A stretch of DNA of 64,000 nt. Source: an uncultured Paracoccaceae bacterium. GTDB lineage: Bacteria > Pseudomonadota > Alphaproteobacteria > Rhodobacterales > Rhodobacteraceae. The stretch's first letter is position 1. Each line of letters begins with the position of its first letter. The notes beneath the pieces are model-generated. The model saw only the letters and a list, made by a program, of their open reading frames with translations, ran no database searches and had not been told where the DNA came from. The position numbers were made by a program, and so were the translations under genes. Of the stretch, positions 62,207-64,000 are shown in pieces. Where the stretch lies: positions 1-64,000 of the forward strand of contig CAMZLM010000007.1 of the NCBI GenBank assembly GCA_947311485.1, given 5' to 3'.

Positions 62207-63097
62207 TCAGTGGATAGTTTCACCCACATGATGACGCGCAAGTGGTCCATAGCTGCCAGGGTCATTTTGTAACGAAGGCAGGGCCTTGAACACGGATTGT
62301 TTTTGCCGGGGTGCCAGCAAGGCAAGGTTTTGTGCCGACGGCAGATAGCTCTCCATGGCGGCAGCCTCGGCGTAGATCACCGCGTGGGCGGGCAACAATA
62401 GCTGATAAAACGGGCGTCCGGAATTTGAAGTGTAGTGAATATCATCGCCATTCACAAAGGTACGCGCCGCGATCAGAACCTCGCGTTGGCCATAGCGGAG
62501 CAGGGCTTGAGACCCTTTCAGCACGACCAGTTGATTGGGGGAAACTGTCATGTCGCGGCTGTTGTTGATACTGTCTTTGCTAAAAACCACGAATTTGGTC
62601 GAGGCGGAGGGGGCTGCTGTTCCGATCCATAACAGAGGTTGCATGCCACGATCGCGGGTCACGATCAAATCACCGATGCGCAGGTTTTCCACCGGAACCT
62701 CGCCTTTGATGGTCATGATATGGGTGTGTTGGCAAATACCGGTGGATTGGCCGGTTTGGGTGACGGGCTGTTCAGGGCGGCGCAGCTTGCTGTTCGAGGA
62801 AACCGAGGTGATGATGTCCAGGGTTTCGTACACTTGTCCCTTTTCCAATGCCCGTTCGGACGTCAGGGCGGTGCGTTGAGAGGTACAAACCTGCCGAACA
62901 GAAAAAACGTCGCCGGCGGGAACGGTTTTAATCCGCCAAAGGATCTCGGAGGTGTGATTATTTTGAAAATCAGGGGTTGATGTGCGGGGGCGCATTGGAG
63001 GGCAAGTATCGCCTTCAAACGATGAAAATCCGCCTCGAATAGTTGAGAAGGGCACGTTATTATTTAACATTTCATAGTAAAAGGGATATTTTTGCAT
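62207..63097 (-). CDS. Hint-domain (Hint_2-like) protein
   Basis: 296 residues. The C-terminal two thirds match the Hint_2 family abundant in Rhodobacterales: a Cys start (GICQHTHIMTIKG, about 120-132), VPVENLRIGDLIVTRDRGMQPLLWIG, VSPNQLVVLKG, REVLIAARTFVNGDDIHYT and FYQLLLPAHAVIYAEAAAMESYLPSAQN. Hint domains can cleave or splice the protein at the Cys. The usual start is CFTPGT, and here the residues after Cys differ. The N-terminal 115 residues are unlike known exported partners and have no signal peptide. Convergent with the unknown operon, 5 bp apart. The start site is uncertain. Confidence 0.8.
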   Translation of the reverse strand: MQKYPFYYEMLNNNVPFSTIRGGFSSFEGDTCPPMRPRTSTPDFQNNHTSEILWRIKTVPAGDVFSVRQVCTSQRTALTSERALEKGQVYETLDIITSVSSNSKLRRPEQPVTQTGQSTGICQHTHIMTIKGEVPVENLRIGDLIVTRDRGMQPLLWIGTAAPSASTKFVVFSKDSINNSRDMTVSPNQLVVLKGSQALLRYGQREVLIAARTFVNGDDIHYTSNSGRPFYQLLLPAHAVIYAEAAAMESYLPSAQNLALLAPRQKQSVFKALPSLQNDPGSYGPLARHHVGETIH

Positions 63098-63443
63098 ACT
63101 GAACTCTACTCGTAATACTGTTACAGGGGCGCGATACTCGCATACTTAGATATTTGGCGTTGGTTTAGATATTTGGCATTGGTTTAAGGCAAAAGTTTGT
63201 CAAAATAGGTACGAATTCAAGTAAGGAGAAGTTTTAGCTCAAAATCAAGAATAATATTTACGACACATATTGTGTTGTTTGCGACATTTGTAATTTGCCA
63301 GCCTGTCAACGAGACTGATTATATTGGCGACACGCAATAAATTGAATGTCCGGCGGTTGCAATTAGGGCCGTTTCTTGTCTAGGATAACCGGAATGATAA
63401 AGGGGTCGCTAAAAACCCCGTCAACAGGGTACCGGGAGAAGGC
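63098..63443. other. AT-rich divergent region before the ABC transporter gene
   Basis: 346 bp of low G+C sequence between the Hint protein gene and the PotA-type gene. It holds a 19-bp tandem repeat (63146-63183), a 13-bp dyad ACACA-TAT-TGTGT (63263-63275), and a GGGGT/ACCCC hairpin near 63407-63420 before the ribosome-binding site GGGAGAAGG. No ORF has a credible start. Confidence 0.5.
63146..63183. repeat. 19-bp tandem direct repeat
   Basis: TTAGATATTTGGCGTTGGT is repeated at once with a single G-to-A change, and a third copy begins (TTAAGG). It lies about 50 bp upstream of the Hint-domain gene and could be a regulator site or a slippage product. Confidence 0.7.
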
Positions 63444-64000
63444 ATGACTGCCAATTCAGCAGACGAAGGTTTCGTCGTATTTGATCGCGTCCAGAAAAGC
63501 TATGATGGCGAAATTCTTGTTGTCAAAGATTTAAATCTTAATATCGCCAAGGGTGAGTTCCTGACAATGTTGGGGCCATCGGGGTCTGGCAAGACAACTT
63601 GCCTGATGATGCTTGCCGGGTTTGAAACCGCGACCCACGGGGATATTCGCCTTGCTGGCAAGCCAATCAACAATATTCCGCCCCACAAACGCGGCATTGG
63701 TATGGTGTTTCAGAACTATGCCTTGTTCCCGCATATGACGGTTGGCGAAAACCTGTCTTTCCCGCTGGAAGTCCGCAACATGGGCCAAAGCGAACGCGAG
63801 GCCAAGGTCAAGCGCGCGCTGGATATGGTGCAGATGGGCGATTTTGCCGGTCGTCGGCCTACGCAATTGTCCGGCGGTCAGCAACAGCGGATCGCGCTGG
63901 CGCGTGCGCTGGTGTTTGATGCGGAACTGGTGCTGATGGACGAACCGCTTGGCGCGCTGGATAAACAGCTGCGTGAACATATGCAGTTTGAAATCAAACA
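63444..64000 (+). CDS. potA: Polyamine-type ABC transporter ATP-binding protein (partial)
   Basis: The frame opens at ATG 63444 after GGGAGAAGG and runs past the window edge (185 codons visible). Walker A LGPSGSGKTTCLMMLAGF (about 43-60), Q-loop GMVFQNYALFPHMTV, signature LSGGQQQRIALARAL, and Walker B LVLMDEPLGALDKQLREHM. The sequence follows the PotA/spermidine-putrescine group, which would import polyamines such as those used by the gamma-glutamylation operon 9 kb upstream. The missing C-terminal TOBE domain and following permease genes would be needed for certainty about the substrate. Confidence 0.85.
   Translation, partial: MTANSADEGFVVFDRVQKSYDGEILVVKDLNLNIAKGEFLTMLGPSGSGKTTCLMMLAGFETATHGDIRLAGKPINNIPPHKRGIGMVFQNYALFPHMTVGENLSFPLEVRNMGQSEREAKVKRALDMVQMGDFAGRRPTQLSGGQQQRIALARALVFDAELVLMDEPLGALDKQLREHMQFEIK

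Noticed and set aside
1-64000. CRISPR arrays, rRNA genes, intact insertion sequences or prophage genes
   Set aside because: No regularly spaced repeats, rRNA segments, transposase, integrase or phage structural proteins were found in the ORF list or in the gaps.

Overview
The window looks like a chromosomal segment of an alphaproteobacterium of the order Rhodobacterales (Roseobacter group). Supporting signs are the gene families and their pairings (pth next to rplY, CobS/CobT cobaltochelatase, a non-pyrrolysine MttB protein, NnrU, a Hint_2-domain protein, DUF1800/DUF1501), a circularly permuted two-piece tmRNA gene whose tag reads ANDNNAPVAVAA, and a GCCTCCGGCGGGGATATTT intergenic repeat of a kind I know from roseobacters. 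No search was run. All calls come from reading the sequence and the ORF translations. There is no rRNA operon, CRISPR array or insertion sequence.

Layout. 1-5.6 kb (minus): ribosomal protein L25, a small lipoprotein, peptidyl-tRNA hydrolase, a DUF2332 protein and a truncated gene, then an aminotransferase followed by an FMN alpha-hydroxy-acid dehydrogenase. 5.8-14.6 kb (plus): an OmpA-like protein with a poly-Thr tail and a YjbH exopolysaccharide protein, then a short cysteine-rich leader ORF before cysS-cimA, then a tight five-gene operon (guanidinium exporter-like SMR protein, membrane protein, small XRE regulator, hydrolase, squalene/phytoene-synthase-like protein). 14.6-15.0 kb: tmRNA with a duplicated 3' end. 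15-22 kb: a capsule-type transferase, TrkH, a truncated TPP-enzyme relic, AsmA and guaA. 22-29.7 kb: an MttB-family methyltransferase, glycerate kinase, an S49 protease with a zinc-ribbon partner, and the ProXWV betaine importer. Betaine uptake and demethylation may be functionally linked here.

29.7-36 kb (minus): arsC, pyrD, DUF952, SixA, a ferredoxin-like protein, a sterol desaturase-type protein, argB, a ChaN-like protein and NnrU. 36-43 kb: an SDR reductase, a flavoprotein strikingly like eukaryotic FOXRED2, rpmB, a PCu(A)C-like protein that has lost its copper ligands, tdk, DUF1800/DUF1501 and tRNA-Asn. 43-51.5 kb: an MBL hydrolase, an orphan EnvZ-like kinase, a putative manganese exporter, aminopeptidase P, and cobT/cobS. 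51.6-56.3 kb: a putrescine-type gamma-glutamylation operon (amidotransferase, GS-like ligase, FAD oxidase) facing a glutaryl-CoA dehydrogenase across a region that holds three palindromes. 56.4-64 kb: a DUF59 protein, tgt, tig, a two-gene operon of unrecognised membrane-anchored proteins, a Hint-domain protein, and the start of a PotA-type ABC ATPase.

The observations I rate highest are the cysteine-rich leader peptide in front of cysS, the 23-bp duplication of the tmRNA 3' end (a likely integration scar), the paired operators around the sugE-like promoter, the large palindrome between the polyamine operon and gcdH, and the unknown two-gene operon at 59.8-62.2 kb.
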